Source: Chalciporus piperatus (taxonomy: Eukaryota; Basidiomycota; Agaricomycetes; Boletales; Boletaceae). Taken from it: a DNA stretch of 64,000 bases. The stretch is from NCBI GenBank assembly GCA_038093975.1, contig JBBPTG010000034.1, positions 124,001 through 188,000 on the forward strand, read 5' to 3'. The notes beneath the pieces are model-generated. The model was not told the origin of the DNA and made no database searches. It saw only the letters and a program-made list of their open reading frames with translations. The translations under genes were made by a program, and so were the position numbers. This document shows positions 44,255 to 55,570 of this stretch, one piece after another. Every line of letters begins with the position of its first letter. The first letter of the stretch is position 1.

Positions 44255-44963
44255 CTATAGAGTTTTATGTACTAAGGGGAAGACGATGGTGCAATATAAC
44301 CTATGTCGTACTATATGGCCAATCCATTTTTCCTGATGTGGCTGGAACTCTTCAACGCAGCGACACAGTTCCTCTAGTTGTGAATCTATGTCGTTGGCAT
44401 TCTCCATGACGACGTCTTCGCTGTCTGTGCCCGTCACGCCCGTGGAGTCCACCCATTTGCGGAGGAGCTCTTCGACGATCTGGATACCTTGTTCGGTGAC
44501 TTCGTCGGGGTGCTGTGGTTCGGGGTGTTGTCCCACCACAAAGTCCTCGAGTTCGTCCGACTTGCATTTCGCAAGCTACGTGCGTGGATCAAGATGGACG
44601 TGAGCGACGAGTCGATGACGCGTGTCATGATAAATTCAAGCATAGACACACCCTGCCAGACAATGTTCTCCAGAAAATTCGCAAGCTGAGCGACATGAAT
44701 ACCAAAGCTCTGGTCCGAGACACCTACGATCATGCCCCCCCGATGAGGAATAGCTGATTATGCGACACGAAGCAGCACGACGATGCTTACCGGGCTGGAC
44801 CTTGTATAACAATGTAATGTCCCGCTCTTGCGATCCCTCCTCTTGTCCAACATGTGCGACGACGTGCAAATTCTTCACGTGTGGGATCTCCTGATCGAGC
44901 GCAGTGAGTTCGTGGAAGTGGGTCGCGAATAGGCAGAATGCGCGAATGCTTGAGGCGATGTGC
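44255..44963 (-). pseudogene. 3' fragment of the DNA mismatch-repair gene MSH2
   Basis: On the minus strand an exon starting after an acceptor at 44964 reads [20 protein letters not shown], then [20 protein letters not shown] and LLYKVQP. After an intron comes [19 protein letters not shown], and then SDELEDFVVGQHPEP. These are the conserved C-terminal ATPase-end and helix-turn-helix blocks of MSH2. The upstream exons with the Walker A and B motifs and the DELGRGTSTYDGFGLA segment are absent: the next 400 bp upstream contain nothing MSH2-like before an RBR gene begins. The end (from about FQPHQEKW) also diverges from the usual MSH2 tail. It is therefore a truncated copy, probably left by duplication or rearrangement beside the retrotransposon. 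A full MSH2 should exist elsewhere. Confidence 0.75.
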
Positions 44964-45364
44964 CTATGTGACGGGTTAGATCAAACTGTCAGAACACTGC
45001 AATCCAGCACAGGAACACAAATCCGCGTGCCTCTTCACCCGGGGTGCGTACGACGCCTATCGTTTTGCTCAAACGGACGTTGAAGCACCCGGAGGGCCTT
45101 GCTTTAGGAATAGATCAAAGAAAAGAATACTATAATAAGTATCAAGCAAGGTGACGAGGCTGTCAAGTGGCGGGTCCAGGATTGCCCGGAGGGCCTTGTT
45201 ATAGTAAGTTAGTAGTAAGTTACGGTACATGTCCAACCTTGTTACTGTCCCGAGGACGACTTTAATACAACACAATGTTGTCAATGACAGACAAAGCTTT
45301 CGAATCATGGCTACCAATTTCTTTTACAAAATGACGTTTGGACAAGATACAGTCCTACCACGAG
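44964..45364. other. Spacer between MSH2 fragment and RBR gene
   Basis: About 400 bp with a 14-bp direct repeat (cccggagggccttg at about 45087 and 45185). No coding signal on either strand. Confidence 0.4.
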
Positions 45365-46376
45365 TCACTGCACCCCATGACAAGCACCCTCATGCCACTT
45401 TTTTCCACAATTATAGCAGAAATTCTGCTTACACCGACAATACATGTAACTGCAACCCTCGATGCGCTCCACAATAACATTGCATCCGGGGCAGATCTTC
45501 CATCCTTTCTCCTTCGCAAGAGCATAGATCTGGCGGCTCTCATGCTCCGACTTACAGCTCTTCCCTGGGTGTGCATTGGTTTTACAGTGCAAACACACCT
45601 TTTCGCCGCACGCGGGACACGATAATATGCACGGCTTCCCTTCGGTAGTTCTGCCGAGAAATTTCGAGCAACTGTTTTTGGGACAATAGATGCGCCTGGT
45701 AGGCAAGGTCGTTGCCTCTGCACACTTGGCAGAGAAGGACTCGCGAAGGGGCTCGGGGAGGAAACCAAGGAAACCCTTTTGTGGAAGGCGCTTCTGGCAG
45801 CATTTGACCGGGATCATGCTCTCGTCGCAACTGGCGACTTCTGCCATCGAGATAACGCAGGAGCTGCAGATAAAGTGGGCACAAGGACCATGGAGGCAAT
45901 CGCTTTTCTCGAAGCCATCACAACAGATGACGCATTCCACTCTGTGGCATTAGGAGCGTTGGCAAGGAAATGCAGCACAGAAGGCATACTGTTACCTTGT
46001 TGGAGATTTCTTTTTCGTCGTCGTTTTGGATGACGACGACGAAGCCACCTGTCTAGGTTGCCGTTTTCCATAGGGGTGCTTGGCGCGGACGCTCCGGATA
46101 GGCCTGTCAGGGCCTACTTCACGGTCGGAACCCTCGCGCGATTTGCGAAGAGGAGCGCCTCGCTAGTGTCATGGTTCGCAGTTCGATCAGAAGGTCAGCT
46201 TTATTGCGAACACGGTCAACATTATTGGTACTTACAACAGCGCGTCCTTGCGCACCCTGGCTTGAGCGAGCAGAGGTAGGGGAATCGTACGCCGCTGCTC
46301 CCTGCATGACACGACCTCCCTTTCGTGGTCGCAATACCCGGCCACTGTCAGCAGTGGGAGTTTGAAGATAATCCAT
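45365..46376 (-). CDS. RBR-type (RING-IBR-RING) ubiquitin ligase, copy A
   Basis: Three exons. Exon 1 starts at ATG 46376 (MDYLQTPTADSGRVLRPRKG). Exon 2 encodes a basic/Ser-rich linker (RKSREGSDREVGPDRP, then SSSSKTTTKKKSPT). Exon 3 starts VECVICCDGFEKSDCLHGPC and carries the catalytic module. RING1 is CVIC...CLHGPCAHFICSSC; the IBR has CPKNSCSKF...CPACGEKVCLHCK; RING2 is CPGCNVIVERIEGCSYMYCR with the candidate catalytic cysteine in the GCSYMYC stretch, then CYNCGKKWHEGACHG. TGA at 45365. RBR ligases take ubiquitin from E2 onto their own RING2 cysteine. The protein lacks ARIH-type Ariadne extensions. A diverged paralogue lies at 56.8 kb. Confidence 0.8.
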
Positions 46377-46766
46377 CCGTGAAGTTCTCGAAGAGAAATC
46401 AGTCTCGAAAGCAAGTGGTGGAACTCGGAGATCTGTTAACAAACCTTCCTTCAAGAGCCATTCTGTCGAGGCAGTGATGGGTGAGAAGGAAACCTGCAGG
46501 CCTCCGCATGGGATTGGTTATCGATGTTGATATTAGGGGCTTTTAGTAGGACAATCACGGAGATAGCGCTGCCCAGATGTGCATAATCAAACGCCATGAA
46601 GCCAAAATACACGAGGTGGGTGCAACTCGAGCTCGATTGCTCGGAGTCATAACCACTGAGAGGCGCACTCATATGTCACCTCGAGTTTCAATGCATCGCT
46701 CGTCGTCGACCAAACAGTAGTCTATCGATGCACCTACAATCTACACTCCGTCGTAGCTCACTCCCT

Positions 46767-49393
46767 TCAAACAATGGTCGCTTTTGGATTGGAAATCCCA
46801 TGCGATGCAAAGAACTCCGCTATTCATGAACTCGATCAGGGAGCCGAACGCATCGAAAACGAACGATAGACGTACAGAGTGCGTATGCAGAACGCTTGTA
46901 AGTCCTCTCAAGCGTCGTGTAATTGACATGCTGGATTCCGAACCTGGGAAAACGTGTTTCAGTACACGGGGCATGGGTGGAATGAGGGTGAGGGCGACGT
47001 ACTTTGGCTCCAAACCGGAGTTCCATTCAGCGTTGTCAACCATGCCTTTCAAGGGATATCGTCAAAGATGCAAGGAAATAGAGACAGAAAGTTCTTACCC
47101 CAAGAGAAGGTCCCCATGAGCGGGATACCATCTTCAATGGCAAGAAGAGCTTCTCCGAGGTAGGTCATGAAATAGTCTTGCAGGATTCAACATTAGCCGG
47201 ACATCATAGGAGCACGACAAAGGTCACCTACTCGTCGTTGCAGAGTCTTCCAAGATCTGGAACATCTCCGTGCGCATGCTTTCAAACGGCTCGTCCATAC
47301 CAAACTCGGCGATGTACTGACCCAATCGCGTTCCTCGTTAATTGCAGCGCAGATCGGCTAGCAAGTTAGAACACCCACCATTTTCGGGCTTGGCCAACGC
47401 TCTGCGAGCTGCTTCAAATCTCCACGCAGAAATTGGGGGGTGGCTTGCAGCCAAGAGGTGCTGGCAGGGTCAGGTCCAGGTCCGCCCGCCCATCCTGCAT
47501 TGGAGTCATACAGAACAGCGCTGTTGCAGGCTGGCCAAGCGTGATCGGACATGTTCGCTTGACAAGCGGCAGTACCGGATGGGGGAGCAGCGACCCAATG
47601 AGTGGAGTATGAGTCAATGGCAAAGAAATCCGCTGATCCTGGAAATAGAAGCGCGTCAGCCATCGGACATAGGCAGTTAAGGATCTGATTACCTTTAAGA
47701 TCCGCCATCTCTTGTTTAGTGAATCGGGGAAGGTAGTTTTCGGGCAAGGTATCTTTGACGACCTGGGGCCAGTCACCGTCGACATAGACAGGGTTAGCAT
47801 AAAGCCCGATGCCAAAGGAAGCATGGCGTTCGACAGCTTGATAATCATCCGTTGTATTGGTGCGCCAAGGCACTCCACTGTATGCATGTAAGCATCGTTA
47901 TCACGGATACTGCAGACACATACACGAAGTCATTGTTCTTGTAGGCTATCTCTCCTTGAATATCCATCTCACGGAACGCCTTGACGGCACCAGAGTGGGC
48001 CTTCACTATTCAGATTTCCAGGATGGTTTAGGACAACCCCATTCTGCAAGGTGTACCACTCACATAGGTTATAGGCGCACTGGTACGGTGCAGTTGAGGA
48101 GTTGACACCGGGAGCCATTGAAACGTCTGATTGAATGTAGTGAATATCTCAGAGACTCGCAAGTGGAACATGGGCGTACTGAATGGGTATGAGGAAAGCG
48201 ATCCACAGTAGACGCTTGGCTCATTGAAGGTATACCATGTCTTCACGCGTCCGTTGTATGCTTTGAAGACAGTCTTTGCGTAGCTGAAAGGGATAGTGTC
48301 AGAAACCAGCGCAACAATTAGATACGTAAAGCTTACTTGACGAAATCGTCTACAATCTGCGGGGATGTGAACCCACCATAGTATGCGATAGGAGCGAGAG
48401 GAGTGTCCCAGTGGACTAGAGATTTGATCCGATCAGACGGACTTCACGTGGCTACACGGGCATAACTTACACAGAGTGACGACAGGATCTACGCCGACAG
48501 ATAAGTGGTAATCGATAACTAATTGCTATTTTGTTATTACACCGCCAAGTTAAGCATGAAGATAACGAACCGTCGGAATAATGATCGAGACCTTGCTGGT
48601 TCAGAGGTGACCCCGCCACACCGAAAGGATAGATACGCGCCCAGGAAATACTGCATACAGATACTCAGTATCGGTGAAGAGCCCCAAAGTTGGAAAGTCA
48701 CTTACGAGAACGAATGTGCGGTGACACCGATGGCAGCAATGCGTGCCGCATCTTCTTTATAAAGATAGTAATTCAGATCTGTAACATCGGCTGGGAAGAG
48801 CATACAGTCAGTATCTTACACGTCAAGATAATGGAGCGCTCACCAGTGGTATTGTCTAGGATAAACCCAGGTTGTCTGCTCGCCCAGTCCCAATTGGTGG
48901 GGCCCTTCCCCTCCATCTTGGTTGCTCCCTCTACCTGGTATGCACTTGTGGCAACACCGAATACGAAGCCTTCCGGCAAGGAGATATTCGGGAAGATAGA
49001 AGATGCAGCAGGAGCATACCACGTGGGATAGAGCGGGGGTGGTGGTGATGGTACCGGGATGGGCAACGACGGTTCGCGAGTGGTTGTGAATGGGGGTGGC
49101 TCAACAGGGCCAACCTACGATGTGGACTATCAGCAGAGCATCAGGTACGACGAGAGATGACTAACAAGGTTCCACAACTCTTCTAACCCTTGCGAAGAAA
49201 AGTCCCTTGGGATCGACCCTACCGGCGGAAGGGTAACAGTGGGACTCGCTGCTGGAGCAGTGGGAGATGCAGAAGTAGTTGCAGGGACAGAAGTCCCGGT
49301 TGCAGATGTCGCATGACGTGCAACAGGGCGGACAGCCGATGCCCGGGAGAGCTTGGCTATGAGCGCCAGAGAGAGGGGAGTAAGAATCCTCAT
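46767..49393 (-). CDS. Secreted GH1 beta-glucosidase-like protein
   Basis: Glycoside hydrolase family 1, with many exons. ATG 49393 gives MRILTPLSLALIAKLSRASA, a signal peptide; a Thr/Ser/Pro-rich linker (ATTSASPTAPAASPTV) follows, then the GH1 barrel from FPNISLPEGFVFGVATSAYQ (with VEGATKMEGKGPTNWDW). The acid/base motif TFNEP is intact (KTWYTFNEPSVYCG, about 48217-48230). Downstream: PGSADFFAIDSYSTHWVAAP, GDLKQLAERWPSPKMV, and after an intron YIAEFGMDEPFES, holding the nucleophile glutamate in an AEFG rather than the usual TENG context. Then GTFSWGMVDNAEWNSGLEPK and FGIQHVNYTTLERTYKRSAY. Stop at 46767. It likely hydrolyses beta-linked glucosides outside the cell; exact substrate unknown. 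An earlier ATG (49420) would spoil the signal peptide. Confidence 0.85.
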
Positions 49394-49589
49394 AGCTAAT
49401 GCTGGAGAGACTCTGATCATTGTTACTCGAACCTGGTACCATACTTATACATGGAATTAGGATGATTTCTGAGTGGAGTGACGGCAAAGCATCGATACGC
49501 TTGCAGACTCGTGATCTTGTCGTGATCTATACGGACCGCCGAGCGGGATAGGTAGTCAATGCACCGATATTCGAATAGGCGAATCCGTT

Positions 49590-49660
49590 ACTCGTGTTCG
49601 ACATATGACCGGTCATGACCAAGTCATGACCTTGAAATCGTCGGAATTCCGAACACGAGT
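49590..49660. promoter_or_regulatory. Nested palindromes upstream of the GH1 gene
   Basis: An 11-bp perfect inverted repeat (actcgtgttcg at 49590-49600, cgaacacgagt at 49650-49660) encloses a 12-bp palindrome (atgaccggtcat, 49605-49616) and a partial copy of it (gtcatgac). It lies about 200 bp upstream of the GH1 start codon, a usual place for regulator sites; the regulator is unknown. Confidence 0.4.
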
Positions 49661-50067
49661 TGGAGAAGCTCCATGAATCATGATAGCCGTACCGTCACAC
49701 GGGGGTTCAGTTGAGTTCGGCTGTCAGCACGCCGGGTTGTGGGCGAGAACTGGACGCATGATAGCGAATTCACCTGAGCGTACGATGTTAGTTACAACCT
49801 CATGCGGAGTCATTGGGCCCCCTAGCTGAGTGGACACCCTGCGTTCGACATGGTGAACGATGACAAGAGCCCAGGGCGTATTTGTTCCTGTATGGTGGCC
49901 CGGTAACCATCGCGTCCGAATGCATGTCCGAGCGCTAATCAATTTTTTAGATACGAAGTGGAACAAGTGCTCCGGCCGGCAAACCTCCATGTTGATCGGG
50001 TTTGAAACTAGGTGGGGTCTGTGTTGTAAACAAACCCTTTCAGTCAGAGTGTCCGCGACAAACTTCG

Positions 50068-50691
50068 GCTGGCATCAACTCGTAATGCGACGGTCGAGGA
50101 AGACGTGGCGTATTCACTCATCGGTATATTCCAAAGCGATATTCGTCCTCACTACGATGAAAGGGAGGCTGCGCTTGGTCACCTCCTCGAGGAGATTGTT
50201 GCTCGATCGGGCGAGGTCACCATCCTCACATCATCATCGTTTAACAGCTGTCTTCCAGTCACACTCTCCGTTTATAGCCAAACTCCTTATTCCTCACCAA
50301 TTCATGACCCAAGTGAAATGGAGACGCGTGCCACCGAACTAAGGAACATGTTGCCGAGGGAAGATGTGATGATGATCTATCAACGCGTTGCATATCTACC
50401 CACGGCTCGTTTCGCAAACCGACGCCTTCATCTCCCGTGCATCCTTTTCCGTATCCGGAAGCTCAGTATGACTATCGGGTCAGAGTATCTGGGCTAGGCT
50501 TCGTCGACATCACGACGATGGACAAACTCCCGTTGGTCGAGCCTCAGCGGCTCGTGTTGGTACACCCCTGGATCGACTATATTAGAGGACCACGTAGTGG
50601 CGTTGTCTGGGCAGACACTGTGGACTCGGATTCCGACTCAGAGTCAGGCAGCGATGAGTTGGGGATCTTGGCTCCGATGTCAAGGCGTTGA
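50068..50691 (+). pseudogene. Broken HET-domain family gene (C-terminal part)
   Basis: A readable stretch RLASTRNATVEEDVAYSLIG, IFQSDIRPHYDEREAALGHL, LEEIVARSGEVTILTSSSFN resembles the region following the HET domain in agaricomycete heterokaryon-incompatibility-type proteins (the EDVAYSLIGIF motif). No HET domain is found upstream. Near 50450 the frame jumps from LPCILFRIRKL to a +1 frame reading YDYRVRVSGLGFVDITTMDK, KLPLVEPQRLVLVHPWIDYI without room for an intron, so a frameshift is likely. The acidic tail DSDSDSESGSDE ends at 50691. Both the missing 5' end and the frameshift point to a pseudogene. Confidence 0.6.
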
Positions 50692-51668
50692 AGAACATCC
50701 GTTCGGAGGTATTGGAGATTCTGTGATGTTTGTGCGTCCCCATTCGCTTTTTAAAGTCGGTCTTGCTGTCGTGTTGTGTTATTAAACCGTCTCGTTGACT
50801 TGATTCCCTCTCTGGCGTTCGTTCACGCCCATCGCACTCCGTATGTTCACGCTGGCTCATCTTTTGGTTTTATCTGCACGCATACCTGTTTTCTCGCGAT
50901 CGCAAGCTTTCGGGGCAGAGCCTTCGAAGTCATCCTTCCAGGCCTATTGAACAGCAGACTAAAGTTCTCACTTAGTCGTGCTATCGCAATGCATTCAAGT
51001 CCCATCAACCACTGCCTTTGTCTCGCATCATCTATGCCTGCTACCCCATCAATGGACGTGACTGGACCACCATCCATGAAATTAAAACTCGACATGCGAG
51101 ACATTGTCAATGGATCGATTGTCACGAAGACTGATCTTTTGCGACTGTGATGCGGAAGCCTCGCCTTTTGTATCCCTTTGAGGCACCCCCAACTGCTTGT
51201 TTGCTACAGGATGTCGAGCTTGGTGCGTCCGCATCTGGATCTGGAGGAGTTTCTATACGACTGATCTACCAATGTTTCATCGTTGTTCCGTCGTCGATGC
51301 CGTGCCGAATGGATACGTTCAAATTTGCAATGCAATCCCAACTGCGTCAAGACCATCAATGTTGCTATTCAAAGTACACTAACTGCCCCTGCTGGTTCCT
51401 GACCGGTCGTGATTAATACCGAGCATCGTGACCCGAGGCTGTCCAGACCGTCCAATCATGTTTCCTGTCGTGTCATTTCATATGAACCCCGGGCGTCTAT
51501 ATTGCCTCTTTATGCTGCGATCCTAGTGCCGTGAACACGCATACCCGGGTGTCTGGCTGTTCGCCGCATTCGCTGCGGGGAAACCTCGCCGATAGGAGTC
51601 TATACTAGCAACCTTGGCGTGTATAAAAGGGGCTCTGCGTAGCCAGCATCTTCACCTGAACGCTCACC
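50692..51668. other. Intergenic, upstream of the reductase gene
   Basis: About 980 bp. A 124-codon frame (50776-51150) has no recognisable domain. The 3' part is the promoter of the reductase gene with a TATA box. Otherwise I see nothing. Confidence 0.4.
51622..51628 (+). promoter_or_regulatory. TATA box of the reductase gene
   Basis: tataaaa in gtgtataaaaggggctc, 41 bp upstream of ATG 51669. Confidence 0.6.
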
Positions 51669-52596
51669 ATGGATAACATCAACGTGCTCACTATTGGAGG
51701 GTCTAGGAACATTGGCTACCTTTCGTCAAGAAGGCTCCTAGGTACGTCCATTGGCGCTGTTACTCTCGTATGGACCAATAACAATTGCATACTACTACAC
51801 AGACCTAGGGGCCACTGTGACGTTCCTCCTCAGAACGCCCACAGTATTCGACAAGGACGAAACGATCCAGAAGTATGTTCGTGACGGGAAAGCACGACTC
51901 GTTCAAGGGGACGCTCTCCTCAAAGAAGACGTCAAGCGTGCCTGGGCTGCTTCAGCCGGTAAAAATGACAGACCGATCGACTTTCTCTTGTTCACAGTCG
52001 GTAAGTCTCAATCTCGTACTCTTGCCTTCATATCCTCCGAGTCTCGTGTTGACTCTCATTGACCATAAGGCGGAACACCACATTTCGAGCTCACGAAAGG
52101 GTTTGTGATCTCACCGCCGAATCTCGTCACCCAATCGCTACTCAACGTGCTATCGACCATCCCCTCCCCACCTCCGAAGGTGATCACCATCTCCGCCGCC
52201 GGACTGACTCGCGAGGGACACAAGAAACTGCCCTTACCGCTCAAGCCAATGTATTCATACCTCCTTGCTGTTCCGCACGCCGACAAGCGTGGTGCAGAGG
52301 AGGTCCTTGCCTACAGTGCGGGTTGGTCATGGGAGAAGGTGGATAGTGCTGGGGAGGAGATGCTGGGTAGTAATTGGCAAGAGGGGTTGCCGGCCCCGGG
52401 AACGTTGAAAGGCGCGGTGGTCATAAGGCCTGCGATCTTTACGGACGGGGCGCGTAAGGAGGTATATCGGGCCACGGAGGGGGATATCGAAGGTGGGTGG
52501 ACGGTGTCGAGGAAGGACGTAGCTCATTTCGTGGTCGAGAAAGTGGTGAGACAGTGGGGGGACTGGGAGGGGAAGCGGGTCAGTATCGCTTACTAG
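51669..52596 (+). CDS. NAD(P)-binding Rossmann-fold protein (atypical SDR / NmrA-like)
   Basis: Three exons. Exon 1 gives MDNINVLTIGGSRNIGYLSS with the glycine-rich nucleotide-binding turn GGSRNIG. An intron of about 60 nt from 51742 is followed by DLGATVTFLLRTPTVFDKDE, and a second intron (about 52001-52069) by TPHFELTKGFVISPPNLVTQ. The later part includes KVITISAAGLTREG and GAVVIRPAIFTDGARKE. TAG at 52594-52596. The order (N-terminal dinucleotide site, LR basic pair after beta-2 suggesting NADPH, no YxxxK catalytic pair obvious) fits atypical SDR/NmrA-like proteins, which act as small reductases or redox sensors. The next gene starts 77 bp downstream on the same strand. Confidence 0.75.
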
Positions 52597-52673
52597 TTTC
52601 TGCAAGTACTATTTGACCGTGGGTAACATGTGATGTGTTGGACTTATCATCTCGTGTTCTTGTCCAAACCATC

Positions 52674-53558
52674 ATGTCCGAGGCTGAAACTGGCGGTCCC
52701 TCTGCCTCAACTCGTCCCGATCCTTTCCAGGAGGAACAAACTGTGTTGATTTTGGTGGGGTTGATCGCAGCCGGCAAGGTAGGGCTGCCCTGGACCCTTC
52801 CACTATCCTGATCTCATATACCCTGTCTGTCCTATAGTCGACTTTTGCACAGGCGCTTGAGAAACATTTCCCTCAATTCTGCCACTGCAACCAAGATGAC
52901 CTGGGCAACAGACAGCGAGCCTTTGAGGATTTGGCCTACCAAACGCTATGCGAAGGTCGCTCAGCGTGTATCGACCGGTCGAACTTCAACGCCGTGTACG
53001 TCTAGTATCCGATTACATAAATCGTGGACTAAGTGTTTATGCAGACAACGATCCAAGTGGACCACGCTCGCTCGCTCGTTCCCGAAATGTTCTATCAGCG
53101 TCATTGTCTTTGATACCCCCTATCAGGTGAGAAGGGAACCCGAATCGAGCAGAAGGAACTTGCTGAGTCTCGTTCCCCATTTTGAACACTCACAGGTCTG
53201 TGCTTCTCGACTCGAACGGCGTAAGTGCCTAATAATTTTCCTGATCTCGAATTCATCACCCACTATCGGGGGTTATTTCACTGTAGGAACTTTACACCCC
53301 AGAATCAAGGACATCCAGCATGGTATGACTCTCTTGCAGCGATTCGCCTCGGGGTTTCAGCTGCCATCGCCTGAGGAAGGGTACGATCACATCATCTGCC
53401 TTCGACCGGAAGACCACCCGTATGCCGAGTACACCCGGAATGATGTTCTATCGATCTTAGAGCGTCTGCAGGCAACTACTCGAGACAGCTGTCACGCAAT
53501 CTCGCCTGCAGCCTCAGGCTCCGAGTCATTCCCACCGCTGTGTCGAAGGACAAGCTGA
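52674..53558 (+). CDS. P-loop kinase (AAA_33 / polynucleotide-kinase-like)
   Basis: Five exons. ATG 52674 leads to TVLILVGLIAAGK|STFAQALEKHFPQF, a Walker A motif (GLIAAGKST) split by an intron. Then FCHCNQDDLGNRQRAFEDLA and GRSACIDRSNFNAV (a DRSNF block like that of the PNKP kinase domain), QRSKWTTLARSFPKCSISVI, VFDTPYQ, VCASRLERR, and after the last intron TLHPRIKDIQHGMTLLQRFA and SGFQLPSPEEGYDHI. TGA at 53556-53558. Intron phases all fit. The fold and motif order are those of the kinase half of polynucleotide kinases and related AAA_33 proteins; the phosphatase half is absent. The substrate could be a nucleic-acid 5' end or a small molecule; the sequence does not decide. Confidence 0.75.
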
Positions 53559-54551
53559 TGAGTTACCGTAGTGTACTACTATGTTCACGGATACTACAGA
53601 ACTTCAAATCCGGCCACAAAGCTACGGTCCCAGAGGAACTTTCACGTGCTCGATCGAACATGTTGCTCCTGCGGTACCTCTGCATACCGGCCTTTATATC
53701 ATGCCACGTATCCCTTGGCTGAAACAAAGTTATTTTCCGCCAAACAGTAGAAGGCAATCATGACGCCCGCAAGCTGATATCTGATTACTCGGAATCAGGT
53801 AGACCAGCGTTGCACGGGAATGATCTTCAAGCACACGATCTATCATCTCCACCTCGACTATACGGCTTGCGCGCGACCTTGAGGTCCTTCTGGGGTCGTT
53901 CAATGAGCGTAAACGGGCTCCACGGTTGAAGGTCGCCGCCGATTCAGAACAAGAGCAGTGACCTTCGAGGACCTGGTCAAGATATGGACGCTGAAAGGGT
54001 GGCTAGGAGCCAATTGTTCGAATCCCTCCTTCCTGCATTCTGGGGCCATTCAAAAGCCAGGACTTGGACTGGTTAGCGAAGCTCTAGTCTCCCCAAACCA
54101 CGTTCTCGATGAGCAGAAGATAATCTTTCTGCTTAGTGAAGCTCAAACGCTGATTCCGTGTGGAGCATTACCACTCTGATGCGCGGTTGATGGTAATGAA
54201 GGGATATGATTGTTCAGGAAGATACTAGGCTCGATGGCTTTCTCAGATCAAACTGACTCTACGTTCTCCCCTTCCACGTTCCCGACGTCTTCCCTCCGAC
54301 CGACAGTGATTTCCTGAGCACTCTCGATCAGACTTTCCAGAAAGGCGACGGCACCCACAGCACATGTCCGCGTGCCTTTGTTTCGCCACGATTTCGATCC
54401 AAAAAAAATATCAGTAATCTGGTCTAGTGGTACAGTAGTATGTAGCCAAAAAAGAAAAACAAACAAACATATACAAGTTACATTGAACCGAGTGCTCATC
54501 GACCTGCAGTTGGGAATCCACAAGAAAAAAGAATCCTATCAGTTGTGATAT
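53559..54551. other. Stretch without a supportable gene
   Basis: About 990 bp between the kinase gene and an unknown minus-strand gene. Short frames on both strands (for example 53958-54179, MTFEDLVKIWTLKGWLGANC) have no family resemblance and no consistent splicing. An A-rich run with a tRNA A-box-like string (tctagtggtacagta, about 54423) does not fold as a tRNA. Confidence 0.4.
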
Positions 54552-55347
54552 TCAATACTCGCACCGGCCACAGTATCCACACTCCTTATCACAGGCAGTG
54601 AGATCTAACATCTCATCATCATTATCATCATCCGGCTGCCAGAAAGATGAAACCATTCGCGAGAGACTTGAGGGGGCCTGTTTCACTTCTTCGAACCTTT
54701 CAGCCCCAAGAATAGAGCGTATATCCTGACTGTAGTCCTCCATCCAGGTAGTTGTAGGAAGAATTTGGGTGGTTTCGTCTTCACCGATGTCGTCGATTTC
54801 GTCGATGCGGATAATGGAAAGCATCCCTGGAATGAGGCACTGGAGCAGGTAGAATATGTCGCGAAGTGGGTCTTCCACGTCTGGGTAGAGATAATCTCTG
54901 TAGCGATCCGACCCAGCCGATCCGCGCGATCGACGCGCATCGAACAGATAATGTTTTTCGAACATATTCTTCCAGTTTTTCTCGGAAGAAGATTCGAAAA
55001 AGGCACTGACATCGCGGGGGAGCTGTAGTTGCCTCTCGATAGCTCTCTCTGTCCCATACGCCGTGATACGTCGGCAAGTGTCCAGGGACATAAGTAAGGA
55101 ATCTGGAATTGATACACCAGTGCACCATCGTTGAGAATATGCCAGTCAGAGCAACATTATCCTCACCGTCGGACTCCTGCATCTTCCAGCCAAGATCTAC
55201 GAGTTTCCGTGCATTGTCGAGCAGGAAACCATGCGCGCGGGTGTAAGCCTCATTCAAGTGCTGGTCATCCATGACAGCTAACCCGGCCAATCCCCTCTTG
55301 GTACAACACTGCGCATCGAATTTAACGTAGGGACCTTCGCCGCCCAT
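54552..55347 (-). CDS. Uncharacterised protein with C-terminal cysteine cluster
   Basis: Two (or more) exons. ATG 55347 starts MGGEGPYVKFDAQCCTKRGL, followed by AVMDDQHLNEAYTRAHGFLL. A change of frame near 55110-55040 requires an intron (ATG|gtgcac to acagag|AGAGCT keeps the frame). Exon 2 reads RAIERQLQLPRDVSAFFESS, DPLRDIFYLLQCLIPGMLSI, an acidic stretch (DDDNDDEMLDLTACDK) and ends ECGYCGRCEY, TAG at 54552. I do not recognise the family. The CxxxCxxCxxC tail could bind metal. Splicing is the least certain part. Confidence 0.45.
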
Positions 55348-55570
55348 GCTGTAGGAGTTGACAGATGGAAGTGAGGGAGGGTTTTAGGAATACCCCTAAC
55401 GTTATTACAAGTGTCTTTGTTTGTTTGGCTACGGCCTCTGATCCAAACAACCGCTCAGCAAATCCCAGACATCAAACTAAAAGTACGATAAACCATCTTC
55501 AGGACCGCCGAGTCCTCTAATCAATACTCCAGCTAACGTCTGAAGCTGGTCTCAACACAATCAAGCAGCC

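Noticed and set aside
45087..45198. 14-bp direct repeat cccggagggccttg as a target-site duplication around a small insert.
   Set aside because: The sequence between has no terminal repeats or other mobile-element features, and the length is unusual for a target duplication.
54415..54440. tRNA gene suggested by tctagtggtacagta (A-box-like).
   Set aside because: No cloverleaf or B-box follows at a workable distance on either strand.
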